From Guyanagaster necrorhizus (Eukaryota; Basidiomycota; Agaricomycetes; Agaricales; Physalacriaceae): a stretch of DNA of 64,000 bases. Position numbers and translations under genes: made by a program. Positions 25,501 through 36,879 of this stretch are shown one piece after another. The stretch's first letter is position 1. Every line of letters begins with the position of its first letter. The DNA lies in NCBI RefSeq assembly GCF_019112545.1, contig NW_025064880.1:2602054-2666053 (forward strand), read 5' to 3'. Under the pieces are notes generated by a model, which worked only from the letters and a program-made list of their open reading frames with translations, was not told the DNA's origin and did no database searches.

Positions 25501-28500
25501 AGTCTCATGCCCATTCTGGCACCATTTCTTCAAAAGTTCTTTCCTCCTATCATTCATTGGCTTTGGTGGTGAGATTGTTGGCATGGTGGATGGCATAAAT
25601 ATGTAATTCATGCTGTAGGTCCACTGCAAGGATGGTTTTCCCATCCTCCATTTTTTCATCTCACTGATCCTCTGGGTCTTCATCAGATAATTCGAATGGG
25701 ATTTTCTGACACTGGCATCTTGCAAATGTGATCTGTTCAGTCTTTCAATTGATCAGTGGATTATGGCGTATTAGCCAATCATGACCAAAAAAAACTTTCT
25801 TAGTCCTGAGATCCATGACTGCTAAGTTGATTCATTCAGAATGATCACTGATTGTGAGCCTTAGTTCTATGAATTCGGTGATTGACCCAGCCTGGTTCTT
25901 AGTTCTGTCAGCATTATAGACTGGAATTGGAGCCACAGTGGTCTGGGTTGGGAGTTTATGCTTGTTGATGAAAGCATGATTGATGGAACTCCCAGTGCAT
26001 TCACTATTGATGAGTGTGGTTACTGTGTGAATAGATTGAGATGTGAGAGTCTCGATTTGAGCTTTAGTGATTAGGTCTCATCCAGCTGTTTTGGATTGTC
26101 AAATGAACTTTTATAGTTCTTGAAGTTCATTGAGCCATTCTAAGGCTTGGAACTGTTCAGCCTTTTTCATTTCTTCTACTATTTTATCGATTACTTCTTT
26201 AACTCAAGTTCAGTGAACCCAGTTTTTGAGCATGGCTTTTGCCACTGCTTTGTCTTTGGCATTTTTGATGGCTCTTCATGTCTATTCAGTATCAAATGGC
26301 TTGAGCCAAGTTTTAGGGCTCTCTGCCCCTGTTTGGCCTGAAGGCACTTGAGTTTTTTGTGGTGATTCTGTGGTGTGCAGGTTAAAAGTCTGGTGTATAT
26401 TTGAATGCACTGATACAGTAGGTATAGAGGTAACTACAGAGATTTTATCAGTCTGACTAGCAGCTGGTGATTGCACATTATAAAAGTCCTTAGCCAGCAC
26501 AGTGAAATTGCTCACTGATTGGCCTCTTCTTTTACCTCTCCCACTTTGGTTTCTTTGCCAAGTTCCTCATCTTTTTTCTGCAACTTGGCAATTTATGCCT
26601 GAATATCTTTGCATGTTTGTTTCTTCTTTGGGCAATCCTTTGCTATATGGCCCTTTTGTCCACAATTAAAGCATTTGCCCTCCTTCTTCATCTGGTCTAT
26701 ATCCATTGGTTTCCTGGCTCCTGTATAAGTTATCTCTGTCTCAGTCTTTTGGCTTCTGTAAGTAGGGGCCATCGAGAATCCTGGTGATTTTCTGGCAGTT
26801 TACCTCAACTTGTTCAGGGTTGGTGGAGTCAGCTTTTTGGTATAGTCCTGTAGCATCAATGATTCTGCTTTCTGCCTTTATTGTTCTTTGTATATCTTGA
26901 TGATCTGCTTTTTTCATTCATTGTATCCTACTGGCATTAATGCATTAATGCTGATTGCAGAAATCATCATGATGTATGAAGAAGAGACATCTCTCTTAAG
27001 AGCCTCAATCATTCATCCATTGTTTGCTACATCATTCCAAATTCCAGTGAGCTTTGTAAAATGTTCTAGCTCATCAAAATAATCTGTGGTCACCTTATCT
27101 CCCATTTTGTATTCCTTGATCTTCTATTTGTGAACTTTTTGTACTGCTGGATCAATAAATTTATCATTCAGCATTTGTTTAAACACTGGCCATAAGAAAT
27201 ATTGGTAATGCTCTCACATCAACAATTGGAAGCTTGGAGAGATTAGGATCCACCAAGTCTTTGCTTTTTCCTCAAGATAGAAGACGGTGAATACTACTTT
27301 ATTCATATCAGTGCTGAGATATTCAATATAAACCTCAAAGTATTGTTCATAATTGACCAAGAATTGATCAATGTCATCTGAGGCTCCTTTAAAGAGGTGG
27401 AGTTTTCACAGTAAGTCAGGTTGGCATTGTAAAATGATGGTGTTTTCTGGTAGAGCACTCATTGGATTAGGCCACTCTGAGAAAGGAGGTCAGTCTCATT
27501 CATGTGGGGATCTGAGAAATGAATGGAGGGAATGATCATCGGCAACCAGACTTTTCTTCAGAGTGATGTCCTTTCAGATGATCACTCTGTCTTAGACAGT
27601 AAACCTGAGGCAGATAGCCTTGAGGTTATCTCATACTGGCTTCTTTCCAGCTCCACTAGTTCCTGCTTGATTAGAGGGTGGCTGTCCACCAAGAAGTCAG
27701 CTCCCTTTACTAGTCCAAGGGTTTCAGAATCCTTTACACCATAGTGCCAAAGGATTCAGCTGGATCCAGATTCTGGTAAATCGAATTGCTGTACTTCAGA
27801 TTGATAGGTTCAATGTTTTGGCATTGCTTCAGATAGATGGTGCTATGTATACAGCCTATTTTGGCAGGATGGGTGGAGAGCTTAGCATTGGTCGCAGCTG
27901 GTTTTTGGGTTGATAAGAGGGAATCGGCTTGAGCAGGTCCTCTGGATGCCACTGGCTGTATTCCTCCCAGGTGTATTTTGTCACTGCATACTGTAGAATA
28001 TCTCTTTTTTCAGTATTGTCTGCATGTTTATACTTTAATCCTAGGGGGGTAGCCCTCCAGTGGGCATCCCTTCATAAAAAGAGTGTTCTCTGCTCATATA
28101 GCCTTTGGTATTCCTTCTCCCTTTCTCATTCCATTTCTTCTCTCAATACTTCTTTGTCGATTTCTTTGTTGGCATATTCCATGAATCATTCAGGTCTGAA
28201 AGAGCCCTCACTGTCTTCCTCATCACTCTCATCCCCACTGTCCTCTTCCTCAAGGAGAGAACTGATGGGTGGGTCATAGATGGACAGGATGGCTAGTCTG
28301 AGTGTTGCTAGAGAGCTTGTCATTGACTCTAGTGCTGGGTCCAGCAATACTTGGATCAGATTCTGGAGTCATTGGTTGGACAGGGATGTTCCTGAGTTGA
28401 CTGTATCATGTTTCACCATGTGCTCTTTCTTTCTCCAGTTCTTAGCTATAGAGGTTAAAGTTTCATTGGAACCCAGAATCAAGGAACTGGTAAGTGACTC

Positions 28501-29822
28501 TACTCCCCAAGAACTAGTGGAGGGCTCAGTCAGAGACATGGGCATTGTCAGGTACTCAGAGCCCATAGACTCTGAAGACAGAGTTGGCATCAGAGGAAAT
28601 AGTATTGGTTCTAGTAGGGTACTGGAGAGAGGGGAGGTGGTTATCTTCTATAGCATAATCTCTCTTGATGGCTTTGCTTCTGGTAATGGTACTGCCTGGT
28701 CCTGTCTATAGATCAGCTTCTGAGTTGGGGTTTCTGAAGGGGGATCCTGAGGAGTCAGTTTGGAGGCCATAGTGACCAGGAAAGGCCAATCTCAATCTGG
28801 TGGCCTCCTCTTATTGTTCTCATCATCATCTTTGTTGGTCGTATCCAGCTTCTTCATACTCTCACTGTGCTTCTGCCTGTATATATTCAGCAAGCTCTTT
28901 CCAAGCTCACTCAACCTCTGCCTGCAAGGCTTGAATCTGCTGCTACTGCTATACTGTATTATTGTAGTCAAAGGAGATTTTAAGGTCCCAGTCTGAGAAT
29001 ACTCATCATATAATCCTGTCTCAGGTGATCCTTTCCCTTGCACTGGCTGTCCCTGCTTCTGGCTGGCTTCCGACATGAAGATGGTTATAGAAGTCCTCTG
29101 CCACAGCAATAGCAAGCTTCACATTTGTGAAATCCTGGTGGGTACTCTTTCTATAGGAGTCATCAAGCCCCAACCTGCTGATGGATGAGCTTGACTCAGG
29201 GGTAGCATAGAGGGAATGGTGGAGGAAGTTGGAGGTTGTCTGAGGTCTTGAAGCCACCCAAGTGGCATCAAGAGAGTCCTAAGCACAGTTTCCAATCCTT
29301 GGGCTGATTGGAGAGGTGGAAGAGCTGAGGGCAGAGATTGAAGAGACGTTATCAGGAATTTTCTCAGACTCCTGAGCAACGTTTATTGTCCAAGAGTTCT
29401 GGAATCCTGCAAAAGCAGGGTTGCTGTCTCTACTGGATCATTGAGGAGGGTATCAGAGTCTTTCTTCTTCCTGAAGGCTCCCTGAATGTGGGTTGCTATT
29501 CCTGGCTTCTGATAAGGGTCACCTTTGTGGTTGGAAGGATGTTCTGACAGAGGCAGAGATATCATGGAAAGATAAGTCAGAGGTTATGTTTCAAAGGATG
29601 ATGCAGATCTGTTGGAATGTCTGATAGTGCCTGACTATCCAAGTGGTTACTGACTGTCATCCACAGCAAAGGGTAATGATGGCAAGAAGCCCTAGTAGCA
29701 TTCCAATGATGGAAGTTATTAATTCAAAGAAGTTGTGATTGAGGTCAGTGGTAGTTGCTGGTAGCATTCAGTTTTTCAGCACAATTGAGCTTAAGAAAGG
29801 GAAGGCAAAGCTTCAAGCTAAT

Positions 29823-30289
29823 TGTTAGACTCAAGCTGCATATGATCAACTTAGCACATGATAAACTAATGTGGCTTTGCATTCAAGCCTTCTATTAGAG
29901 TCCACTTTATGTACTTTTTGTTGATTCCCTATGCTTCAAGGCTTTATGTGACTAGCTCAAGAGTAAAATAAGATGGAATAAACTTTAGCTTGAAGCTGGA
30001 GATTACCAGTGGGAGCAAGCTTTCTTAAATACTGTATAAAGCCAACTAATAATACTACATACTTATTGTGTGTTACTCTGTCCCAGTGCTTATTGTCTTT
30101 GAGCATCATTATCATATATAAAAGGCTGATTGTGCATCATTAGACAACATCATTGTGACAAAAGACAATGACAGACTTGGCTAGTTGTGATGACCAAGCC
30201 TTATCCCATAGTCTTTAAGTGCTCATCTTAGCACCCTAACTAAGCATAAATAGGGGTTAATCTGAGGAAAAGAAAAGAAAATCATAACA
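29823..30289 (-). repeat. LTR (5' LTR of the chromovirus)
   Basis: 467-bp LTR with intact TG...CA ends on the minus strand. It differs from the 22132-22585 copy by scattered transitions, mostly C/T and G/A, and by an extra segment of about 15-18 bp near 30145. That divergence shows the insertion is not recent or was mutated in bulk. Confidence 0.9.
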
Positions 30290-30294
30290 GCAAT
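30290..30294. repeat. Target-site duplication, right (GCAAT)
   Basis: Partner of 22127-22131. Confidence 0.9.
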
Positions 30295-32040
30295 AGAGTT
30301 AATCATCTCTTCAATAGTTGGAATGAGATCAAACATATGATTTCATTGTTTCAATTTGACAAGATGGTCCTTCAACATTATCTCTGCTGTCTGGAGCTGT
30401 TGAATAGAGGCAATTTGGGTGGGAGGTGTGTTCATTTTTGACTGTGATAAAGAAGCCAACTGATTGACTGCCTCCAGTGCTTTATCAACATCATTCTCTG
30501 CATTCATAACAGCCATAAGAGCAGGACACCAGTCAGCATCAGCATATTGGTTTCCAAGCAGATCCTGCAATGCCTGTTTGATCTCTGGAAGCATGTATTT
30601 GTCTGTTGAGGCAAAGTCACAAACCAGGTTCCATGCAGACTTGAGGAGTGAGGTGTCTTGGAAATCATTGGATGGTGTGGTAGACTGTGACTTGGACATA
30701 TTGTCAGGCATTATATCAGTGTGTTTTCAGCAGTTTGCTATCATTTCACTGCTGACATTTGCCCAAGCATCACAAGCAATAGTCATAGCTTCAAGGAGAT
30801 CAAGCTTGAAGATCTCAGACTCTCCAAGATCATTGAGATCAAGTGCACAGATACACATGGCATTTCAATAATGTGCCTTGAAGCAGCAGATAATACCAGC
30901 ATCTAGCAGCTGAACATATGGAGTCATATTGGGCTCAAAGAACTCCAGCTTTGTATTATAGAGTGTATAAGCAATAGAATGCCCTCAAAAGTTGTCCAAG
31001 GTCAGCAGAACCTGCTGCATCTCCCTCTTCATCTTTAAATCAAACATCTTCACCCACTTTGTAAATATTTCACTTATCATTCAGGCCTTCTTGTTATTCT
31101 GATAATAGAATCCTATTGCTGTTGGACTCTTTTTCTTAAAACATCATGGTTGCTTTGACTTTCCAATGAAAACAACTGGCATCCACTCACTCCTATCTGC
31201 ATTCACAGCAAAACACATGATGATGCAGAACTTGTCCTGTTTTTGTCCACTCATAGAACCAGATGCCAAGGTATGATCTGAGATGGCAAAGATGACAAGA
31301 CTGGATTCATCAATATTCTATCTGTCCCACATCACATATTCTTTTTCCACTGCCATCATATCCACTGAGCCTGCTTCTCCATGCTGCCAAACCTCCTGAA
31401 TCTTCCATGTCTTGCAGAATGACCTCAACCATCCCTCTTCTTTCAAACACTGATCCTCTGGAATATTTATCAGATTTTCAATCTGATTTCACTTCTCTAT
31501 CAGCATTGCACCAGTCACAGTCTCACCTTGGAGTTGCATGTTCTGATACCAGGATGCAACAGCATGCTCCACATCAGGTTGGATGACAGTGTAAGACTTT
31601 TTGGATGATAGTGCATTAGAGTTCTCATTTGCAACTGTTCAATTTTTGTACAAGATGCCAGTTTTTATGAAAGAGTTGGTTGGGTAAAGAGCAGTGCACC
31701 TTTCTTTCAGTTTGTGAAATGTGCCATAATGTCAGCATGTTGATGGAAAGGATGGTTATCAACATGTTTGAATACTACAAGCCAGTCTCCTGTTGTGAGG
31801 TGTGGATGGGAGATCTGCTTTAGAGGCTGAGCTGATGATGTGTACATTGGGACTTTCTCCTTCTGTTTTGTATGCTTGTATGGATTTCCAGGTTTAGCAC
31901 ATGGTTTTCATGTTGGTTCAGGAGGCATGTTTATAGAGATATAGGCTGTGTCGCTTTACAATATTTTTTTTTGTGTTTGTCATAGTCCATACAAACATAT
32001 TATGTTCTTTATTGTTCTAATATATGCACAATGTCATATC

Positions 32041-32404
32041 AGCTTACTACAATTTTCAATCTGACAATGCATATTCCTAACTAGAACTATATGCATTATG
32101 CAATATGCATTTCTAGCCCATTTCCCTGCTCCCTGACTGCATTCCAGCCCAATCCATATGCAAAGTCAGAATTATGCATTTCAACATCATGCATTATGAG
32201 ATAGTCAACTGTATATGCATAATAACATATCAGCTTACTATAATTTTTGATCTGACAATGCATATTTCTAACTAGAACTATATGCATTATGTGATATGCA
32301 TTTCTAGCCCATTTCCCTGCTCTCCAACTGCATTCCAGCCTAATCTATATGCAAAGTCAGAATTATGCATTTTGATATCATGCATTGTGAGATAGTCAAC
32401 TGTA
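32041..32404. repeat. Tandem duplication of the pogo terminal region, period about 191 bp
   Basis: The segment beginning AGCTTACTA at 32041 repeats from 32232 with about 90% identity. Each unit contains CTAGCCCATTTCCCTGCT and ends with GAGATAGTCAACTGTATATG, that is, a copy of the terminal inverted repeat. The element therefore has two candidate right ends, near 32213 and at 32404. Confidence 0.88.
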
Positions 32405-32406
32405 TA

Positions 32407-35400
32407 TGAATCTGAGTTATGAGATGATGCAATCTATATGCAGTGTAAACTTTTATTGTCAAAATCCTATATGCAGTCCTAATGGAGTCTAGGAAAATTG
32501 TTAGTGTTGTCCAGTTACCTTTCAAAGTCTTTTGTTAGGTCTAGGCAGAGTGAGAATGACATGCAAGGGCAGCAGATCCTTTTCATGTTTTTGAGAATGA
32601 AGCAAGACAAGCCAATATTTCATGAATTAATAGGTTCAATATTATTGTATGCAAGCCTTATAAAGTTGTTGAGATGCTATAGTGCTTTCAGTTGAAGGGT
32701 ATTGACCTGTAGATAGTCTGTGTAATTAGTTCTATTAGAGGGGTGTTATACTGATATACAGTTAATATGATTCTTTCTCCCTATTGCTTTTGTGCACTAC
32801 TTATACTATCTTTTTACTAATACCAAGTATGCAACATTTAAACAGCCTTTGTAACTGCAGTCCTAGCTTAATGAGTATAGCAAACTTTTTATTACACAAA
32901 GCCTTCAAGGTTGTGAGGCTTTTAGTAATTTTAGCATATTTAAAAGTTCATGTAGCCAATAGTATGCTAGCCTTTTTAATATTCCTTATGAATATCTAAC
33001 TAAACACATGATTAGTTCTCTTGGCCTACTACTCTTCTACATGCTAGCTGTGAAAAGCTTAGACATTCACAGCCAGTCTTGTATATGCATCATAATGGAT
33101 CTTATAGGCTATATTAAGATGCTATATATATACTAACAATGACATATATCTTATATGATTAGAGATTGTGATGCCTGACCTGGCCTATAGTGCTTATTAG
33201 AATTAAAAGTTCACACACTATGAAGATTAATGAAAAAAGTTTATAAGGTCAAGAAAATTTGCAGAGAAAAGGAAAGTTCATATATAGTATATAATCTTCA
33301 TGCACAAGGGGATATCAGTGAATAATAGATAGTTCTTAATGAAATTACTGCTGTTGAACCTAAAATAATTGGTTTATTAAAAGCCCACTTAAGGGCAGAA
33401 GTCAAAAATAATTATTGGAGCCTGTGATTTCAGAGTGCACAGAGTCTAGAGACTCATCAGTGGTGATGTTGGTGGTAGGGCTGGCTTTTTAGGCCTAGAT
33501 AAGGATTGCAGTCTCCAATCATACTGAAAATGATCTGGCAGTTCTTCAGAAGGTGAGGAAAACAGCACTGCTGGCTCTTCCCTTTCTTTCTCTTTGCCAG
33601 AGGGTGCCAATAAAGCTGGAGATCCAGCATCTTCTAGTCCTGCTCCTGTAAACAGACAGATTAGTTGGGCCAGAGTTTGGATGTTTCAGAATGGGTTTCA
33701 GCTTCTCCAGCTACTTAGACTGCTTTCTGCTGATGATGATAAGGGAAAGGAAAAGAGGGCTCTCAGCACTCCTTGGTATTCTGTACTACTTCTGCTACTC
33801 TAGTTTCTGCCCATGCTCTGTTCACTAGATCTCTGGTGTGCTCTGGCAGTGCAAGATGCTGGAGCTCTTTGTCTGTTCCTAATCAATAGGTGTTGGCCAT
33901 CTGCCACTCTCTCAGCTGTTGATAATGCCCAAGCAGATTCTTCTGCTACATGTGTTCACCAGTTGAGAATGTATTCATACTCTCCTGCCTGGCTCATATG
34001 GATCCACAGTTTCTGATTTATCAGACTGAGGCTCACCTCTCTAAGACTGTATGCATCAACTCCAAGGATGATCTGGCCACAAGGCTGGACTCATCCATCT
34101 GCTTAGAGTAAAGCTCAGATAGGGCTCCTGGTGTATGCTCTCAGTAGTAGTCAGCAGTGAGAGCAGCCACATCTCTGATTCAGAGTTAGCTTATATGGCT
34201 ATCATTCCCTCATACTGACTCTCTCTTATCAGAGGTGGCCAGTTGAATGATGAGAGAGAGAGGTTCAACTCCTCCTCCTCCAGTTTATACACTTCTGGAT
34301 TCTGGAGATTGGATGATATAATTCATGCTGCTGATGTCAGTAGGTTCTGGAGCCAGTGGTCAGATGATAATGCTCTCCTAACTCAGAAGTGTGTAGAGCA
34401 CTGGTTGGAGAGCATAGTAGATGAGATCCACTCTTTATCAGCTCTCCTATTCTTCTAATTCTCTTCTTCTTCTTTGTTCCTTTGATAACTATATGATATG
34501 ATATTTAATGATTCCAGTTACTGTGATAAACAGGCAGGCACCTGTGATAAAGGTGGCAATGATATTTTTGAGTACAAGTTTCATATGCTAGTTCTTAGCA
34601 AAGTGCTGTTGGACTGGAGCATGTGAAGTCTTGAGCTAATTGTTAGGCTTCCATTAAACACTCACAAATGTTTAGCACTGCTTCTACTAGAGTCTGATTC
34701 TAAGTTCTGAGTCTGAGTCTAGTTTCAGTATAATAGTATGATGAAAATGATGAGGTAGACAATAAGAATTTCATGAAGAGGAATAAGGGAGTGTGGCTGA
34801 TAGGGATAGTCTGCTATGTTGGGCAAAAGTATCTGCACCAGGTAGTCAGAGAGTTTAGCAGGTGTATTAAACCTTAGCTCAAGACTGGAGTACATCAATA
34901 TGTACTACTGCCTTAAATACTGTCTAAAGAACCCTATGCCCTGTTGGATTAGCAAGCAGAAGCTCTATCATATCCCACTGGTCAAGCTCAATACCCCTTT
35001 ATATCAGGATGGACTATATATATATTGAATATAGTCCATCAAGCACCCTCATCACATTTCTGCTTATCACTATGCTATGTGAGAGTGAGTATCTACTTAT
35101 ATTACTTTATTTATGTTACTGATTGGTATCCTGTAGTCTATATTATAGCTAACAGTGTACTCTATTAGGTGCTATGAACATGCATCACTTTCTTAGATGC
35201 CCTACAGGCAATTATTATCTGCTTTCCATGCTCTCTGCTCATTGTCTGAAATAACAATGACTGTGCCTTTACTTTTGTTTATCATTGTTGCTCTGCTATA
35301 CCATCACTATAGTGAGTTTTTCATATGCCACAGTTCCTATTGTATTCAAGACATGAGATAGCAATGGTTACCACACTGTTCCTTGTCATCTATTATATGT

Positions 35401-36060
35401 TGATGAATAAGGTATAGCCATAGTGTCATCATGTCTTCATCATTCTTTGTAAGGTTAGCCTGAGGTTAGGATTGGTAAGCATCTGCTTACTAAGCATTAG
35501 CAGGTCATGATTTTAAGGGTAAAAATTGTGACATTCTGAGTGCAAAGAAAATGTAAAGTTTCATCTCCAGTGAGCAGAAGAATTACTGGAGAGAAATATA
35601 GCACTGATAAAAAGAGTAAATTTTCTATAGATGTATATACTACTCATGTCATAACTTTAGCCCCTAAATCATGCCCAGCCAAGACTTAGTTTGAGGCACT
35701 GAGATAATAGCTTGGTTTGAGGCACTGAGACAATGGCTTGGTTGAGATTGCCAAGACTTTTCTATACAGTATTTAAGTCAGTAGTATACAGTGATATACT
35801 CTAGTCTCAAGCTAAGGTCAATACACCAATCAAACTCCTAAACTCTTGGTGTGACTACCACTTCAGTACCAATACTGGCAGTTACAGTCTATCAACCTTT
35901 CCCTTATCATCATCCTATACATCCCCATCCTCAACCTTCTGCTTTACCTTCAGTTAGAGTCAGACCCCAGCTGTTGCAGTGCATTGCATTTGTGATTGTT
36001 TGGCTGTTGTCTGACAACTAATTTGAGTTTCTTCAAGACCAAGTGACCCATATTCAGGAA
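32407..36060. other. CpG-poor repeat island, right part
   Basis: AT-rich, CpG-depleted sequence with no intact gene. Plus-strand ORFs at 33594-34458 have serine-rich, gag-like texture but no defining motif. LTR-like segments lie at 34851-34930 and, inverted, at about 35758-35840. A short direct repeat with period 26 lies at 35691-35745. The change to CpG-containing single-copy sequence is abrupt near 36060. Confidence 0.5.
34851..34930. repeat. LTR-like segment, copy 1 of an inverted pair
   Basis: This segment, including TTAGCTCAAGACTGGAGTA and CTTAAATACTGT, matches the reverse complement of about 35758-35840 at roughly 80% identity. It probably comes from two members of one LTR family inserted in opposite orientation. 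Confidence 0.55.
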
Positions 36061-36213
36061 AAAGACCCCTATCACCCATATTTGCCAAAAGCTTTCGACT
36101 GTTTGGCTAGCCATCGACTATTTCTTGTACCGCCATCATGTCCTCCTCGAAGGATATGGGTAATGTGGTGTTATTCCTACTTGCCGTTGTCTGCCCAACT
36201 TACAGCGCCCTAG

Positions 36214-36879
36214 ACCTCCCTCCTCGAATTTCTCGACCTGCAGCAACTCAACTGCCTCAACGAATCTGCGGAGCACCCTTTCAAAGCCATCGTAGCCTCC
36301 AAGAAAAGGAATGCAACTAGTGCATTCCTACAGAGTGACGCAGATGAGCAGCTGCTATTGAACATTGCTGTACGTTATCTAACAGGTCGGATATGCGAAG
36401 AAATTTTCATGATATGGACAGTTCAACCAATCAGTTCGCGTACGGTCGATTGTCATCCAGTCTGACGAGCTATCGACTGCGCCCAAAAAGCTGAAACTTG
36501 TCATCAACCGGTCAAATGTTGGATTCGAGGACCTGGAGGATGCTGATGAACCAGATGTGGCACAGGTCTTGGAGCTGAGCGAGGAAGAAGTGAAGGAGGG
36601 AAAGCAGGTCGCCTTACGATTCGTACGATTTCAGAAGGTCAACAGCTTGCATGTGCGTACATGTCTTTCCCTTTCCGTTTCATTCTGACTGTATGTCAGA
36701 TTTTCGTCGTGTCTAATCGCGGCGGCGAGGAGGAGACGAGAATCGACAAGATCGATGTATTTGGTATACCTGTCGAGTACGTTGCTCTGGATTATTGAGT
36801 CTTGCCTGCAAGGCTGACTTTCATCCTCAGGACTACCAAAGATCTCAGTGGCCTTCACAACCAAGAGCACAACCATTAG
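36214..36879 (+). CDS. PITH-domain protein (thioredoxin-like family C-terminal domain), 5' end missing
   Basis: The PITH domain is the proteasome-interacting half of thioredoxin-like protein 1 (Txl1/TXNL1). Exons 36214-36369, 36422-36652, 36700-36776 and 36831-36879 join in phase. They show LLEFLDLQQLNCLNES, LQSDADEQLLLNIAFNQ, VRVRSIVIQS, VALRFVRFQKVNSLHIFV and EEETRIDKIDVFGIPVE, ending DLSGLHNQEHNH. This is a complete PITH domain. What precedes it is unclear. A TAG lies directly upstream in frame, the nearest ATG (36138) joins only out of phase, and no thioredoxin domain with a CxxC site is visible before the repeat island begins at about 36060. The gene may have lost its thioredoxin half at the island boundary, or it may be a stand-alone PITH gene with an unseen first exon. 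Confidence 0.78.

Larger units (their letters stand above)
22132..30289 (-). mobile_element. Ty3/gypsy chromovirus, complete but degenerate
   Basis: LTR retrotransposon of 8158 bp transcribed on the minus strand, flanked by GCAAT duplications. Reading from the 5' LTR (30289): gag-like frames (about 29260-26700), then a nucleocapsid CCHC knuckle C-F-N-C...GH...DC near 26660. After it come a retropepsin-like region near 26000, reverse transcriptase with YLDD near 24945, RNase H with [19 protein letters not shown] near 24370, and integrase core near 23700-23340. A chromodomain C-terminus with YLVSWKGYRPESN lies near 22690. Every domain carries stops or frameshifts. Chromodomain integrases commonly steer insertion into heterochromatin, consistent with nesting inside another element. 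Confidence 0.9.
21910..31929 (-). pseudogene. Pogo-type DDE transposase, interrupted and mutated
   Basis: Cut-and-paste transposase of the CENP-B/DDE_1 group. The minus strand from 31929 shows an N-terminal DNA-binding region, then NIDESS (first catalytic Asp), MPVVFIGKS, LTLDNF-x-GHSI (second catalytic Asp), EFFEPNMT and CFKAHY, the standard order. The frame continues to 30295 and is cut by the gypsy insertion. It resumes at 22131 with IAEEYTEDLEVMP and an acidic tail, ending near 21910. Several in-frame TGA codons occur, including one between LDNF and GHS (about 30990) and one after KAHY (about 30870). Both sit where relatives have arginine. Not functional. Confidence 0.85.
21681..32404 (-). 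mobile_element. Pogo/Tigger-type DNA transposon, split by a nested retrotransposon
   Basis: Terminal inverted repeats of about 27 bp open TACAGTTGACTATCTCACAA at 21681 and close with the exact reverse complement at 32404. TA dinucleotides flank both ends (21679-21680, 32405-32406), the usual pogo target duplication. Without the retrotransposon at 22132-30289 and its extra target copy the element would be about 2.6 kb, a normal size. It encodes the transposase described separately. The right end carries an extra tandem copy of its terminal region (32041-32404). Confidence 0.87.

Noticed and set aside
28280..28711. 143-codon plus-strand ORF inside the gypsy element
   Set aside because: Shadow of the gag region, which is on the minus strand.
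33594..34458. Plus-strand ORFs as a new gene in the island
   Set aside because: Serine-rich and interrupted, with CpG-poor composition identical to the surrounding repeats; best explained as degraded retroelement protein.
35691..35745. Direct repeat with period 26 (two units)
   Set aside because: Only two units in low-complexity repeat DNA; no sign of a CRISPR-like or functional array.
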